This document shows, in pieces, positions 54,668-64,000 of a stretch of DNA of 64,000 nt. The notes beneath the pieces are model-generated. The model had not been told where the DNA came from. It was given only the letters and a program-made list of their open reading frames with translations, and did not search any database. Within the stretch, counting starts at the first letter, position 1. The number at the start of each line of letters is the position of its first letter. The translations under genes and the position numbers were made by a program. This DNA comes from Sphingopyxis terrae subsp. terrae NBRC 15098. Lineage in GTDB: Bacteria > Pseudomonadota > Alphaproteobacteria > Sphingomonadales > Sphingomonadaceae. The stretch covers positions 3,481,001 through 3,545,000 of the forward strand of contig NZ_CP013342.1 of the NCBI RefSeq assembly GCF_001610975.1. Direction: 5' to 3'.

Positions 54668-57600
54668 CTAGCGGACGCGAAAATCGCGCGGCGGGACCAG
54701 CGAAAGCGCCACATCGGTTACACCTGCAACCATTTGGAGCCGCGAGACGGTGTCTGGGCCGAGCGCGAAGCCGCGTCCCAGCTCGATCCGGATGTCCTCG
54801 CCCGTCAGCGGATCGGTCGTCGATACGATCACCCGCCCGCGCGCATCCTCGCGCCGTTCGAGATAGCGGAGCATCTCGCCCGGCGCCTCGGCGAGTTCGA
54901 CGCGGCAATCGAGTTGCAGCGCGGCACTCGCCGCAATGTCGGCGAGCGACTGCGCCCCGCGCACCGTCACGCGCGGCGTTTCCTCGCCCTCGAGCAGATC
55001 GAGTTCGACGTTGAGCAGCGCGCAGCCGCCGTCGACCGCCAAGGCCTCCAATATCTTGCCCGTCTGCTCGTCGAAGCAGCTCGACTGAAATTGTCCGCTG
55101 CGGTCCGACAGCGTCAGGTTGAGGAAGCGATTGCCGCGCTGCGACACGCGCGGGCGCGCGCTTTCGACCATCGCCGCCATCACCATCGGGATGCGGGTTC
55201 CGGGCGTCATTTCGACCGTTTCGCAGATATTGCCGTAGGTCCGCGCACCGCGCGCCGCGATCACCGCCTCATATTGTTCGACCGGGTGAGCCGAGAAATA
55301 AAAGCCGAACGCGTCCTTTTCCTTCGCCATCCGCTCGGCAAGCGTCCAGGGTTCGGCAGCGGACAGCTGGAGCACCGGCGCGATCGCGACATCACCGCCG
55401 AACAACCCGCCCTGCCCCGTCGAGCGTTCGTGCGCCGAACTATTGGCGCAGGCCAGCAACGCCTCGGCTCCAGCAAAGGCGCGCGGTCGGTCGGGTTCGA
55501 CGCAGTCGAACGCGCCGCCCCCCGCCAGCGCCTCGATCTGGCGGCGGTTGAGCAGCTTGGGGTCGATGCGCGCGGCAAAATCGTCGAGACTCGCAAAATC
55601 GCCCTTGGCTTGACGCTCGGCGACGAGAGCCTCCATCGCCTTTTCGCCGACACCTTTGAGCGCGCCGAGCGCGTAGCGGACCGCGAGCCCGTCTTCGCTG
55701 CGCCCGACCGAAAAATCGGCCTCGCTGTCGTTGATCGACGGCGGCGCGATCGCGATGTCGAGGCGGCGCATATCGTCGATGAAGATCGACAATTTGTCGG
55801 TCTGATGGCTGTCGAACGACATCGACGCGGCGAAGAATTCGTGCGGATAATGCGCCTTCAGCCACGCCGTCTGATAGGAGAGCAGCGCATAGGCCGCCGC
55901 ATGGCTCTTGTTGAAGCCATAGCCCGCGAATTTGTCGATCAAGTCGAACAGCTCGTTCGCGGCCTTGGCGTCGATGCCATTATGCTCGCCGCAACCTTTG
56001 ACGAAGGTGTCGCGCTGCGCGTCCATCTCCGCCTGCACCTTCTTGCCCATCGCGCGGCGCAACAGGTCCGCGCCGCCGAGGCTGTAGCCGGCCAGGATCT
56101 GCGCCGCCTGCATCACCTGTTCCTGATAGACGAAGATGCCGTAGGTTTCGGCGAGGATGCCTTCGAGCAGCGGGTGCGGATAGGCGATCGGCTCGCGCCC
56201 GTTCTTGCGCGCGCCGAATAGCGGAATATTGTCCATCGGCCCTGGCCGATACAGCGCGACGAGCGCGATAATGTCCCCGAAATTGGTCGGCTTCACCGCC
56301 GACAGCGTGCGCCGCATCCCTTCGGATTCCAGCTGGAACACCCCGACGGTGTCGCCGCGCTGGAGCAACTCATAGACCGCGGGATCGTCCCAGCCGAGCG
56401 TATCGAGATCGACATCGATCCCGCGCAGCGCGAGCAGGCGCCGCGCTTCCTTGAGCACCGACAGCGTCTTGAGGCCAAGAAAGTCGAACTTCACCAGCCC
56501 CGCCGTCTCGACATATTTCATGTCGAACTGCGTGACCGGCATATACGAGCGCGGATCGCGATAGAGCGGGACAAGCTGGTCGAGCGGCCGGTCCCCGATC
56601 ACGACCCCCGCCGCGTGGGTCGAACTGTGCCGCGGCAGGCCTTCGAGCTGGCGCGCCATGTCGAACAGGCGGCGGACGCCGTCATCCTGCTTATATTCGG
56701 TCATCAGCTCGCTGACGCCGTTCAATGCGCGTTCGAGCGTCCAGGGATCGGTCGGATGGTTCGGTACCAGCTTCGCGAGCCGGTCGACCTGCCCATAGCT
56801 CATCTGGAGCACGCGGCCGGTGTCCTTCAGAACCGCGCGCGCCTTCAGCTTACCGAAGGTGATGATCTGCGCGACGGTGTCGCGGCCGTATTTCTCCTGC
56901 ACATAGCGGATCACCTCGCCGCGGCGGGTTTCGCAGAAGTCGATGTCGAAGTCGGGCATCGACACGCGCTCGGGATTGAGGAAGCGTTCGAACAGCAGCC
57001 CGAGCTTAAGCGGGTCGAGGTCGGTGATGGTCAGCGACCAGGCGACGAGGCTGCCCGCACCCGATCCACGCCCCGGCCCCACCGGAATATCGTGCGCCTT
57101 CGCCCATTTGATGAAGTCGGCAACGATCAGGAAGTAGCCCGGAAAGCCCATCTGCGTGATGACGTCGACCTCGAAGTCAAGCCGCGCGACATAGGCCTGC
57201 TTTTCTTCCTCGGTAAGGTCCGGATAGAGCGCAAGCCGTTCGGCCAGCCCTGCGTGGGCATCGACCTTGAGCTGCGCCGCCTCGCCCTCGCGGTCGCCGG
57301 CAAGGCTCGGCAGGATCGGTTTGCGCTTGGGCGCCATGAAGGCGCAGCGCTGCGCGATCACCAGCGTGTTGCGGATCGCCTCGGGCAGGTCGGAGAAACT
57401 GTCCTCCATCGCCTCGGCCGATTTCAGCCAGGCTTCGGGGTTGGACGAGCGGCGATCCTCGCTTTCGACATAGGCCGACTGCGCAATGCACAGCATCGCA
57501 TCATGCGCGGGATGAAATTGCGGATCGACGAAATTGGCGGGATTGGTCGCAACCAGCGGCAACGCGCGCGTGTAGGCCAGCTCGATCAGCGCCTCCTCGG

Positions 57601-58156
57601 CGGCCTTTTCAGTCGCATCGCCCCGCCGCGACAGTTCGATATACAGCCGATCGGCGAAAAGCGCTTCCAGCTGCTCGACATACTCGTCGGCGGCCGTCTT
57701 CTGCTCGCCGGCCAGCAAGCGCGCCAGAGCGCCCTCGCCGCCCCCGGTCAGGCAGATGAGCCCGTCGGTCTTGCCGGCGAGGTCCGAAAGCAGGACATGC
57801 GGCTCCTGCTCGACCGGTCGGCCGAGGTGCGCCGCAGACACCAGCGCGCAAAGATTATTGTAGCCCGCATCGTCCTGCGCATAGAGCGCAATCCAGTCGA
57901 TCAGCGGTGCGCCGCTCGCCAGCCGCTGCCCCGGCCGCGCCACGCTCAGCAGCGCACCGACGATCGGCTGGACACCCGCCGCCTTGCACGCGTCGCCAAA
58001 GGCCATGACACCGTACAGCCCGTTGCGATCCGCGACCGCTATCGCCGGAAAGCCCCGCTCGCGCGCCGCTTTCGCGATCGCCTTGGGCTCGATCGCCCCC
58101 TCCAGCATGGTGAAACTGGAAAAGACGCGCAGGGGAACAAAGGGGCTGTAGGCCAT
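54668..58156 (-). CDS. dnaE: DNA polymerase III alpha subunit
   Basis: The 1162-residue replicative polymerase subunit. The N-terminal PHP domain begins FVPLRVFSSFTMLEGAIEP. The palm with the catalytic aspartates is at PDFDIDFCETRRGEV, the tau-binding/beta-clamp and C-terminal OB-fold region follows (residues about 950-1100), and the chain ends RVR. Length is that of DnaE1, not the error-prone DnaE2. Just upstream (58199-58215) is a TGTGCA...TGCACA palindrome and then a repeat element. It is the head gene of this stretch of replication/repair genes. Confidence 0.97.
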   Translation of the reverse strand: MAYSPFVPLRVFSSFTMLEGAIEPKAIAKAARERGFPAIAVADRNGLYGVMAFGDACKAAGVQPIVGALLSVARPGQRLASGAPLIDWIALYAQDDAGYNNLCALVSAAHLGRPVEQEPHVLLSDLAGKTDGLICLTGGGEGALARLLAGEQKTAADEYVEQLEALFADRLYIELSRRGDATEKAAEEALIELAYTRALPLVATNPANFVDPQFHPAHDAMLCIAQSAYVESEDRRSSNPEAWLKSAEAMEDSFSDLPEAIRNTLVIAQRCAFMAPKRKPILPSLAGDREGEAAQLKVDAHAGLAERLALYPDLTEEEKQAYVARLDFEVDVITQMGFPGYFLIVADFIKWAKAHDIPVGPGRGSGAGSLVAWSLTITDLDPLKLGLLFERFLNPERVSMPDFDIDFCETRRGEVIRYVQEKYGRDTVAQIITFGKLKARAVLKDTGRVLQMSYGQVDRLAKLVPNHPTDPWTLERALNGVSELMTEYKQDDGVRRLFDMARQLEGLPRHSSTHAAGVVIGDRPLDQLVPLYRDPRSYMPVTQFDMKYVETAGLVKFDFLGLKTLSVLKEARRLLALRGIDVDLDTLGWDDPAVYELLQRGDTVGVFQLESEGMRRTLSAVKPTNFGDIIALVALYRPGPMDNIPLFGARKNGREPIAYPHPLLEGILAETYGIFVYQEQVMQAAQILAGYSLGGADLLRRAMGKKVQAEMDAQRDTFVKGCGEHNGIDAKAANELFDLIDKFAGYGFNKSHAAAYALLSYQTAWLKAHYPHEFFAASMSFDSHQTDKLSIFIDDMRRLDIAIAPPSINDSEADFSVGRSEDGLAVRYALGALKGVGEKAMEALVAERQAKGDFASLDDFAARIDPKLLNRRQIEALAGGGAFDCVEPDRPRAFAGAEALLACANSSAHERSTGQGGLFGGDVAIAPVLQLSAAEPWTLAERMAKEKDAFGFYFSAHPVEQYEAVIAARGARTYGNICETVEMTPGTRIPMVMAAMVESARPRVSQRGNRFLNLTLSDRSGQFQSSCFDEQTGKILEALAVDGGCALLNVELDLLEGEETPRVTVRGAQSLADIAASAALQLDCRVELAEAPGEMLRYLERREDARGRVIVSTTDPLTGEDIRIELGRGFALGPDTVSRLQMVAGVTDVALSLVPPRDFRVR

Positions 58157-58198
58157 CGGATGACGCTAGGCACATGTGACGATTCGGGGAAGCGTCCG

Positions 58199-58215
58199 TG
58201 TGCAAAATATGCACA
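58199..58215. promoter_or_regulatory. Palindrome TGTGCA-N5-TGCACA upstream of dnaE
   Basis: The arms TGTGCA (58199-58204) and TGCACA (58210-58215) are exact reverse complements around AAATA, about 40 bp upstream of the dnaE start. The spacing suits a dimeric DNA-binding protein. It may be a regulator site for dnaE, or chance. Confidence 0.4.
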
Positions 58216-58232
58216 TTGGCCGCGCACCCGAA

Positions 58233-58320
58233 CCGTTCGTTCTGAGCTTGTCGAAGCACCGTCCTATTCTTCACCGCCGCAAAGTGAAGTACGACCCTTC
58301 GACAAGCTCAGGTCGAACGG
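58233..58320. repeat. Dispersed inverted repeat (CTTCGACAAGCTCAG family), copy 2
   Basis: The arms CCGTTCGTTCTGAGCTTGTC (58233-58252, continuing to 58257) and CCCTTCGACAAGCTCAGGTC (58296-58315, continuing to 58320) are near reverse complements and share their core with the element at 5076-5157. It lies between dnaE and the glutathione peroxidase gene. Confidence 0.8.
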
Positions 58321-58337
58321 CTTTGGCTTGGGGGTTC

Positions 58338-58814
58338 CTAACCCAGCAATTCCTCAATCTCCTTGCGCAGCTGCTCGGGCTTGGTTGTCGGCGCATGGCG
58401 CGAGACGACATTGCCGTCGCGGTCGACGAGGAATTTGGTGAAATTCCACTTGATCCCGCTGCCGAGCAGGCCGGTCTTTTCCTTCTTCAGATGCTTGAAG
58501 ATCGGATCGGCGTCGTCGCCGTTGACGTCGATCTTCGCCATCAGCGGGAAGCTGACATCATAGGTCAGCGAGCAGAAATTCTTGATTTCCTCGGCATCGC
58601 CCGGCTCCTGCGCGCCGAACTGGTTGCAGGGGAAGGCCAGAACCTCGAACCCGCGATCCTTGTAATCGCGGTAGAGCTCCTCCAGCCCTTCATATTGCGG
58701 GGTAAAGCCGCATTTGGAGGCGGTGTTGACGATCAGCAGCACCTTCCCCTTGTAGTCGGCCATCGCCTGCGATCCGCCGCCCGGCAGTTTCGCTGAGAAA
58801 TCGTAGAGCCCCAT
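58338..58814 (-). CDS. Glutathione peroxidase (cysteine type)
   Basis: A 158-residue peroxidase with Cys35 in TASKCGFTPQYEG, the active-site Gln in LAFPCNQFGAQEPG, and Trp-Asn in IKWNFTKFLVDRDG. A Cys rather than selenocysteine fills the active site, as usual in bacteria. It probably reduces hydrogen or lipid peroxides with thioredoxin or glutathione. I start at the ATG at 58814, preceded by AGGGGAAG; the frame is open to 58895. It follows lolD on the same strand. Confidence 0.93.
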   Translation of the reverse strand: MGLYDFSAKLPGGGSQAMADYKGKVLLIVNTASKCGFTPQYEGLEELYRDYKDRGFEVLAFPCNQFGAQEPGDAEEIKNFCSLTYDVSFPLMAKIDVNGDDADPIFKHLKKEKTGLLGSGIKWNFTKFLVDRDGNVVSRHAPTTKPEQLRKEIEELLG

Positions 58815-58861
58815 ATTCGCTTCCCCTTCGGCTGGGCGTCGGCAATCGCTTCCAGCTTTGC

Positions 58862-59539
58862 CTACGCCTCGATCTGTCCTTCGTGCAAGCGCCACACGCG
58901 ATCCATTCGCGCCGCCAGCCGTTCGTTATGCGTCGCAACCAGTGCGGCAGAACCATGATCGCGGACGAGTTTGACGAACTGGTCGAACACGCGGTCCGCC
59001 GTCGCTTCGTCGAGATTGCCCGTGGGTTCGTCGGCGAGCACGAGCAGCGGCCGGTTCGCCAGCGCGCGCGCCACCGCAACGCGCTGTTGCTCGCCGCCCG
59101 ACAGCTTGCTCGGCTTGTGGTGCAGACGCTCGGCAAGTCCGAGCCGGCCGAGCAGGTCGGCAGCGCGCTCTTCGGCTTCGGCCTGGCGCGCGCCGCGAAT
59201 GAGCTGCGGCAGCACGACATTCTCGACCGCGCTGAAATCGGGGAGCAGATGGTGGAATTGATAGACGAAGCCGATCTTCTCGCGCCGCGTCGTTGTCCGC
59301 GCGCCCTGATCGAAGCGCGTCACATCCTCGCCATCGATGCGGATCGTGCCCTCGAAACCGCCTTCAAGCAGGCCGACCGCCTGCAGCATCGTCGACTTGC
59401 CCGATCCCGACGGGCCGAGCAGCGCGACGATTTCGCCGCGCTTCAGCGCCGCATCGATGCCGCGCAGCACATGGATGGTAACGTCGCCCTGCGTAAAGCT
59501 GCGCTTCAGGTCGACAAGTTCCAGGACGACATCATTCAT
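58862..59539 (-). CDS. lolD: Lipoprotein-releasing ABC transporter ATP-binding protein LolD
   Basis: A 225-residue ABC ATPase that powers release of outer-membrane lipoproteins from the inner membrane. Walker A GPSGSGKS is at residues 42-49, the signature is [15 protein letters not shown] and Walker B is [10 protein letters not shown], with the MacB/LolD-type tail. The ATG at 59539 overlaps the preceding permease gene by 8 bases, as is typical of lolC/E-lolD. Confidence 0.95.
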   Translation of the reverse strand: MNDVVLELVDLKRSFTQGDVTIHVLRGIDAALKRGEIVALLGPSGSGKSTMLQAVGLLEGGFEGTIRIDGEDVTRFDQGARTTTRREKIGFVYQFHHLLPDFSAVENVVLPQLIRGARQAEAEERAADLLGRLGLAERLHHKPSKLSGGEQQRVAVARALANRPLLVLADEPTGNLDEATADRVFDQFVKLVRDHGSAALVATHNERLAARMDRVWRLHEGQIEA

Positions 59540-60782
59540 AGCGCAGCACCTGCACGGGATCGGTATTCGCGGCCTTCAGTGCCGGATAGAGCGTCGCGAG
59601 GAAACTGAAGACGATCGCCATCACCGCAATGCCGACGATTTCGAACGGATCGGGCTTCGACGGCAATTCGGTCAGAAATCGGATCGACGGATCCCACAGC
59701 GGCTGCCCGGTGATGAATTCCGCTCCGCGCAGCACGCCGGCGCGGAAGTAAAGCAGGCTGAAGCCGATGATCATGCCGACAATGGTTCCCGCAACGCCGA
59801 TCGACAGGCCGATCGCCATGAAGATGCGCATCACCGCATCGCGCGGCGCGCCCATGGTGCGCAGGATTGCCATGTCGCGCGTCTTGGCGCGGACGAGCAT
59901 GATGAGCGAAGAGATGATGTTGAAAGCGGCAACGAGCACGATCAGCGACAGGATCACGAACATCGCGACGCGCTCGACCGACAGCGCCTCGAACAGACTG
60001 CTGTTCATCGACCGCCAGTCCGAAATCACCGCCTGCGCCGCGACCTTTTCGGCCAGCGGCTGCAATATCTCGCCCACCTTGTCGGGATCGGTCGTCTTGA
60101 TCTCGATCATCCCCACCTGATCGCCGGTGAGCAGCAGCAGCTGCGCATTCTCCATCGGCATCACGACATAGGCCTTGTCGAAATCATAGACGCCGATCTC
60201 GAAGATCGCCGACACGCGATAGGCAATCTCGCGCGGCACCGTTCCGAACGGCGTCGACCGGCCTGCGGGATTGATGATCGTGATCATCGACCCGACCGTC
60301 GCGCCCAGATTACGCGCCAGTTCGCTGCCGATCGCGACATTGTCGGTGCCAGGCTTCAGCGAATCGAGGTTGCCCTGCAAAACCTTGCCGTTGAGCACGC
60401 CGTTGCCGCGAATGTCGGCGACGGTCATCCCGCGCACCAGCACCCCCTCGACGCGCCCGTTGAAGGTGGTGAGCAAGGGTTGCTCGATCAGCGGGGTTGC
60501 GGACACGACGCCCGGCGTCGCCTTCACCTCCTTGAGCAGATCGCGCCAGTCGTCGAGACGGCCGCCGAAGCCCTGCACCACCGCATGGCCGTTCAGCCCG
60601 ACGATCTTGTCGAACAGGTCGGAGCGGACACCGTTCATCACGCTCATCACGATAACCAGCGCCGCGACCCCCAGCATCACCGCGGTAAAACTGAACGCCG
60701 CCGCGACGAAGATGAAGCCTTCGCCGCGTTGCGGGAGCAGATAGCGTTTGAAGATGGCGCGTTCGTAAGGACGCAGGATCAT
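59532..60782 (-). CDS. Lipoprotein-releasing permease (LolC/E family)
   Basis: A 416-residue permease of the FtsX-like fold. One transmembrane helix lies near residues 20-45 and three near 265-290, 315-345 and 380-405; a large periplasmic domain between the first two contacts the lipoprotein. The N-terminus, [20 protein letters not shown], and the C-terminal [23 protein letters not shown] match LolC/E. Many alphaproteobacteria have one fused LolC/E protein rather than two, consistent with only one gene here. It overlaps lolD by 8 bases. Confidence 0.94.
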   Translation of the reverse strand: MILRPYERAIFKRYLLPQRGEGFIFVAAAFSFTAVMLGVAALVIVMSVMNGVRSDLFDKIVGLNGHAVVQGFGGRLDDWRDLLKEVKATPGVVSATPLIEQPLLTTFNGRVEGVLVRGMTVADIRGNGVLNGKVLQGNLDSLKPGTDNVAIGSELARNLGATVGSMITIINPAGRSTPFGTVPREIAYRVSAIFEIGVYDFDKAYVVMPMENAQLLLLTGDQVGMIEIKTTDPDKVGEILQPLAEKVAAQAVISDWRSMNSSLFEALSVERVAMFVILSLIVLVAAFNIISSLIMLVRAKTRDMAILRTMGAPRDAVMRIFMAIGLSIGVAGTIVGMIIGFSLLYFRAGVLRGAEFITGQPLWDPSIRFLTELPSKPDPFEIVGIAVMAIVFSFLATLYPALKAANTDPVQVLRYE

Positions 60783-61310
60783 CGGGCGGACGCCCCTTCA
60801 GGCGCGGTGCGCGTTGCGGTCATGCCGCCGCTTTAGGGGGCGTCCGGGCCGCTGGCAATGGTCACCGTGGGGCGCAATTCGCTGCGAATGATTCGCAGAA
60901 TATGTTGCCGAACGGCCACAGGGCGGTGCAAAAGCGCCGCAGCCTGTCGACGAATGGGTGACAAAGCCCGGCGCGGCGCATAGCCCAATGGCTTCTGGTT
61001 CAACGCGGCGCAAGGCCCGGTTCCAGGGAGTGCAGGCCGGTCGCCTGGCCTGCGCACAAGGGGGATGGCGACGTTCGTCACAGGCGCCCGGGTCTCGAAT
61101 GAGGCCCGGGCGTTGTGATTCCGGGCCATCGTGCGGCCGGACCTCCGCGCCGCCCTCATTAGCGCCCGCACAGCTTCTCCACATCGTCCATCGCCAGCTT
61201 CACCCCAGCCAACGCACAAGAGGTGCCAGCTTTTCCGCCGAAGCTGGAGTAGAAATTCCCGATATGGGGATAGGAAGCGGACGAGAGACCGTCCTATTCG
61301 GCATTGGCGG
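60783..61310. other. Gene-free stretch of 528 bases
   Basis: I find no convincing coding region here. Open frames on both strands are short, overlapping and without family features, and codon use is no different from shadow frames elsewhere. The stretch contains a strong GC-rich hairpin (61085-61112) and a smaller one (CCAGCTT/AAGCTGG, 61226-61247). It has no RNase P, tmRNA or SRP RNA signature. It may be a decayed gene or spacer left beside the orphan gene to the right. Confidence 0.6.
61085..61112. repeat. GC-rich hairpin CGCCCGGGTCT/AGGCCCGGGCG
   Basis: An 11-bp stem (one T-G wobble; 61085-61095 with 61102-61112) around a six-base loop. It lies in the gene-free stretch between lolC/E and the orphan gene. 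No clear T-run follows, so terminator function on either strand is doubtful; it is the most stable structure of the gap. Confidence 0.55.
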
Positions 61311-61646
61311 CTAAGCCTTGATGCCATCCAGTATCGACTGTGCTTCGGCCCGGATTTGCTCCATTTCAGCTGCTGCGAGCATGGCCTCGGCATCACCGGA
61401 AGTTACATCGACGAGGTCGCAAAATCTTTCCGCAAGAGCCATGATCCGCGCATCCCAATGACCGAATACCGGTCTTCCGGACTTGAAATTCAGCGCCAAG
61501 TTGCTGCTGAACAGAATGGAATGGCATAGCTCTTCAGGAACGCATACTACGCTCTGGTCTCGCCCCATCCAGTAGTATTCTTGAAAGCCTTTGTCGCTTA
61601 GCTCTCCAAGAGCCTCTAAAACTATTCCCTTGTTTGGTTTAAACAT
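61311..61646 (-). CDS. Orphan hypothetical protein, possibly horizontally acquired
   Basis: A 111-residue acidic protein starting MFKPNKGIVLEALGELSDKG. It has an aromatic patch (FQEYYWMGR) and an Ala/Glu-rich C-terminus (DAEAMLAAAEMEQIRAEAQS) likely to be helical. There is no signal peptide and I recognise no domain. Its codons, and the 144 bases to its right, are visibly AT-richer than the neighbours, which suggests recent transfer into the lolC/E-mutL gap. It could be a small immunity-type or mobile-element cargo protein; that is speculation. Confidence 0.65.
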   Translation of the reverse strand: MFKPNKGIVLEALGELSDKGFQEYYWMGRDQSVVCVPEELCHSILFSSNLALNFKSGRPVFGHWDARIMALAERFCDLVDVTSGDAEAMLAAAEMEQIRAEAQSILDGIKA

Positions 61647-61790
61647 GTCGGGGAATGCCTGCTACGATGATCGGTAACGACATCTTGGCAAATTGAGCCA
61701 AAGTCCGCAATGTCGGTCCTTTGCAGTCATCAATCATAGTCGTCCAAGCTATCAACAATGATCAATTAAAATAGCAACACGCTAACCCAT

Positions 61791-63605
61791 TCATTTACGC
61801 CCAAAAAGTCGCTCAACGTCCGCCATCTGCAATTTCACCCAGGTCGGACGGCCGTGGTTGCACTGGCCCGAATGGGGCGTCACTTCCATCTGTCGGAGCA
61901 AGGCGTTCATTTCGGCGACATTGAGCGGACGCCCGGCGCGCACCGACCCATGACACGCCATCGTCGCCGCCACGAGTTCGAGCCGCTCGGAGAGGCCCAG
62001 CGCTGCGTCATAGCCCGCCAAATCGTCGGCGATATCGGTGACGAGTTTGTGGCAGTCAATCGCGCCCAGCATCGCGGGCGTCGCGCGCACCATCACCGCC
62101 GCGGGGCCGAAGCGCTCGATCTCGACCCCCAGCGCGGAAAGCTGACCTGCAGCCGCTTCGAGGCGATCGCACGCCGGCTCGTCGATCTCGACGATCTCGG
62201 GCAGCAGCAAGCCCTGCGACGGCACCGCCTGCCCCGCCATGCCGCGGCGCAATTGTTCGAGCACCAGCCGCTCGTGCGCCGCATGCTGGTCGACGATGAC
62301 CAGACCGTCCTCGGCCTCGGCAACGATATAGGTGTTGGCGATCTGTCCGCGCGCGATGCCTAGCGGATGGTCGGCGGCGACCGGCGGCGGCGCTTCGGCC
62401 ACTTCGGCTCGCCCTGCGATCGGCGCGGCGGCGCCCGCAAAGGTCATCATCCGGTCATAGACGCGCGCCGCGTCGGCGGGCGGCGGCGCGGCATCGGCGC
62501 CGAACAGATGCACCGCGGGCTCGCTGCGCTGGCCGAACAGAAATCCGGTCGTCGGCGCCGGTGAGGCCGGTTCCTGCTGCCACGCCGCGAGCGCGGCTTC
62601 GGCAGGGCGCTGGACGCTGCGAAACCCCTGTTCGTCGAGCGCGCGGCGCAGCCCGCCGACGATCATCCCGCGCACAAGCTGCGGATCGCGGAACCGCACT
62701 TCGGTTTTCGCCGGATGGACGTTCACATCGACCTCGCTCGTCGGCAGATCGAGGAAGAGCGCGACGACCGGATGGCGATCACGCGCGAGCAGATCGGCAT
62801 AGGCGCCGCGCAATGCCCCGACAAGCAGCCGGTCCTTCACCGGACGGCCGTTGACAAACAGATATTGATGATCGGCGATGCCGCGGTTGTAGGTCGGCAG
62901 GCTGATCACGCCGCCGAGCCGGACCTCGCCGCGCTCGACATCGACGCCGATGCTGTTCGCCGCCAGGTCGCGCTGGGTCAGTGCCGCGACACGGCTGAGA
63001 CGATCCTGGCCGCCCTGCACGTCGAGCACGCGGCGCCCGTCATGCTCGACGGCAAAACCGACGTCGGCGCGCGCCATCGCCAGACGTTTCACGACATCGA
63101 GGCAGGCGGCATATTCGCTGCGCGCGCTACGCAGAAACTTGCGCCGGGCAGGCACGCGCGCGAACAGATCCTCGACCATCACCCGCGTGCCCTTGGCGAG
63201 CGCCGCCGGCCCTTCGGCGATGAGGCTGCCATTATCGATCACACGGCGCCACCCGTCCGCGCCCGCAACGCGGCTTTCAAGCGTCAACCGCGCAACGCTG
63301 GCAATCGACGGCAAGGCTTCGCCGCGAAAGCCCATTGTCGTCACTTCCTCGATCGCATCGGTCGGCAATTTCGAGGTCGCATGGCGCTCGAGCGCGAGCG
63401 CCATGTCGGACGCGGTCATCCCGCACCCGTCGTCATCGACTTCCAGCCGCAGAATTCCGCCCTCGGCGATTCGCACCGCAATGCGAGTCGCCCCCGCATC
63501 GAGGGCGTTTTCGACGAGTTCCTTGAGCGCTGCGGCGGGTCTTTCGACCACTTCACCGGCTGCGATCCGATTTACTAGCTTTTCCGGCAGGCGGCGTATT
63601 GACAT
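61791..63605 (-). CDS. mutL: DNA mismatch repair protein MutL
   Basis: A 604-residue ATPase coordinating mismatch repair. The GHKL motifs are in ELVENALDAGATRI, DDDGCGM and GFRGEALPSIASVA, and the second region has the KTEVRFRDPQLVRG block. In the C-terminal dimerisation domain, DQHAAHERLVLE matches the DQHA-x2-E-x4-E endonuclease motif, so this MutL probably nicks DNA itself, as expected in organisms without MutH. It is the full-length family size and is convergent with no neighbour; mreB lies divergent upstream. Confidence 0.97.
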   Translation of the reverse strand: MSIRRLPEKLVNRIAAGEVVERPAAALKELVENALDAGATRIAVRIAEGGILRLEVDDDGCGMTASDMALALERHATSKLPTDAIEEVTTMGFRGEALPSIASVARLTLESRVAGADGWRRVIDNGSLIAEGPAALAKGTRVMVEDLFARVPARRKFLRSARSEYAACLDVVKRLAMARADVGFAVEHDGRRVLDVQGGQDRLSRVAALTQRDLAANSIGVDVERGEVRLGGVISLPTYNRGIADHQYLFVNGRPVKDRLLVGALRGAYADLLARDRHPVVALFLDLPTSEVDVNVHPAKTEVRFRDPQLVRGMIVGGLRRALDEQGFRSVQRPAEAALAAWQQEPASPAPTTGFLFGQRSEPAVHLFGADAAPPPADAARVYDRMMTFAGAAAPIAGRAEVAEAPPPVAADHPLGIARGQIANTYIVAEAEDGLVIVDQHAAHERLVLEQLRRGMAGQAVPSQGLLLPEIVEIDEPACDRLEAAAGQLSALGVEIERFGPAAVMVRATPAMLGAIDCHKLVTDIADDLAGYDAALGLSERLELVAATMACHGSVRAGRPLNVAEMNALLRQMEVTPHSGQCNHGRPTWVKLQMADVERLFGRK

Positions 63606-63789
63606 GGGGGCTGTCCTAGCGCAGTCGGACGCAAATCGCGACCCATCCGCTCAGCCCTGATCATTTTGTCCAGCCACCCCGTCCGGGAAGAGCCGGAATC
63701 TCCCCCTGATTGGTCCTGTGCCGGTAGGCGCGCGGGTTCACATTCGATGGCGGCAGGACCAGACCGACCCGGCTGGCACGTGCCGATGA

Positions 63790-64000
<211 letters not shown>

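Noticed and set aside
60798-61184. Coding regions in the gene-free stretch
   Set aside because: Frames overlap on both strands, have no homology-like motifs and no ribosome sites; composition is Arg/Pro-rich as in shadow frames.

Overview
This window is a chromosomal segment of an alphaproteobacterium, most probably a sphingomonad (Sphingomonadaceae, Sphingopyxis-like). The pointers are high GC, a C4-pathway 5-aminolevulinate synthase, a GTTC-N7-GTTC LexA box, betaine-lipid genes, a PccR-type propionate regulator, and the recurrent short inverted repeats in the gaps. Genes are tightly packed, often with 4-bp ATGA, GTGA or TTGA overlaps. I see no tRNA, rRNA, CRISPR array, insertion sequence or prophage.

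Layout. (1) 1-6.6 kb: propionyl-CoA carboxylase beta, a tiny membrane protein, methylmalonyl-CoA epimerase, methylmalonyl-CoA mutase and a MetY-type sulfhydrylase run leftwards. They are divergent from pccR, with three TTGCAAA motifs between. (2) 6.6-10.7 kb: an epimerase-like reductase, glutathione reductase and phosphoglucose isomerase. (3) 10.8-13.7 kb: lepB-rnc-era. (4) 13.7-20 kb: topA, two exported proteins of unclear role (one with a von Willebrand A domain), a dprA gene reduced by internal deletion to 68 codons, and plsY. (5) 20-24.3 kb: murI, hemA, nitroreductase, quinone reductase, acetyltransferase. (6) 24.3-26.1 kb: btaB-btaA for phosphorus-free betaine lipids. (7) 26.3-33.2 kb: a lipoprotein, a threonine dehydratase, and a polyamine cluster (carboxyspermidine dehydrogenase, carboxyspermidine decarboxylase, ornithine decarboxylase). 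The decarboxylase has a GC-rich leader that looks like an RNA switch and is followed by a clear intrinsic terminator. (8) 33.2-38.7 kb: an EF-hand protein, a secreted low-complexity protein, an OmpR/EnvZ-type pair, a CoA transferase and a tandem MAPEG pair.

(9) 38.7-48.5 kb: a leftward run of housekeeping genes: RumA-type methyltransferase, Nnr, lipoprotein, ilvD, N-formylglutamate amidohydrolase, ispE, a TPR protein and ETF-ubiquinone oxidoreductase. (10) 48.6-52.9 kb: an eroded uracil-DNA-glycosylase-like protein, a soluble lytic transglycosylase, moaB, and a SplB-like radical SAM protein under a perfect LexA box. (11) 53-63.6 kb: acyl-CoA synthetase, dnaE, glutathione peroxidase, lolD-lolC/E, an AT-richer orphan gene, and mutL. 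The window ends inside mreB.

Most of this is ordinary core genome. The parts most worth a second look are the ornithine decarboxylase leader, the collapsed dprA, the SOS-box radical SAM gene, the btaAB pair, and the orphan gene between lolC/E and mutL.
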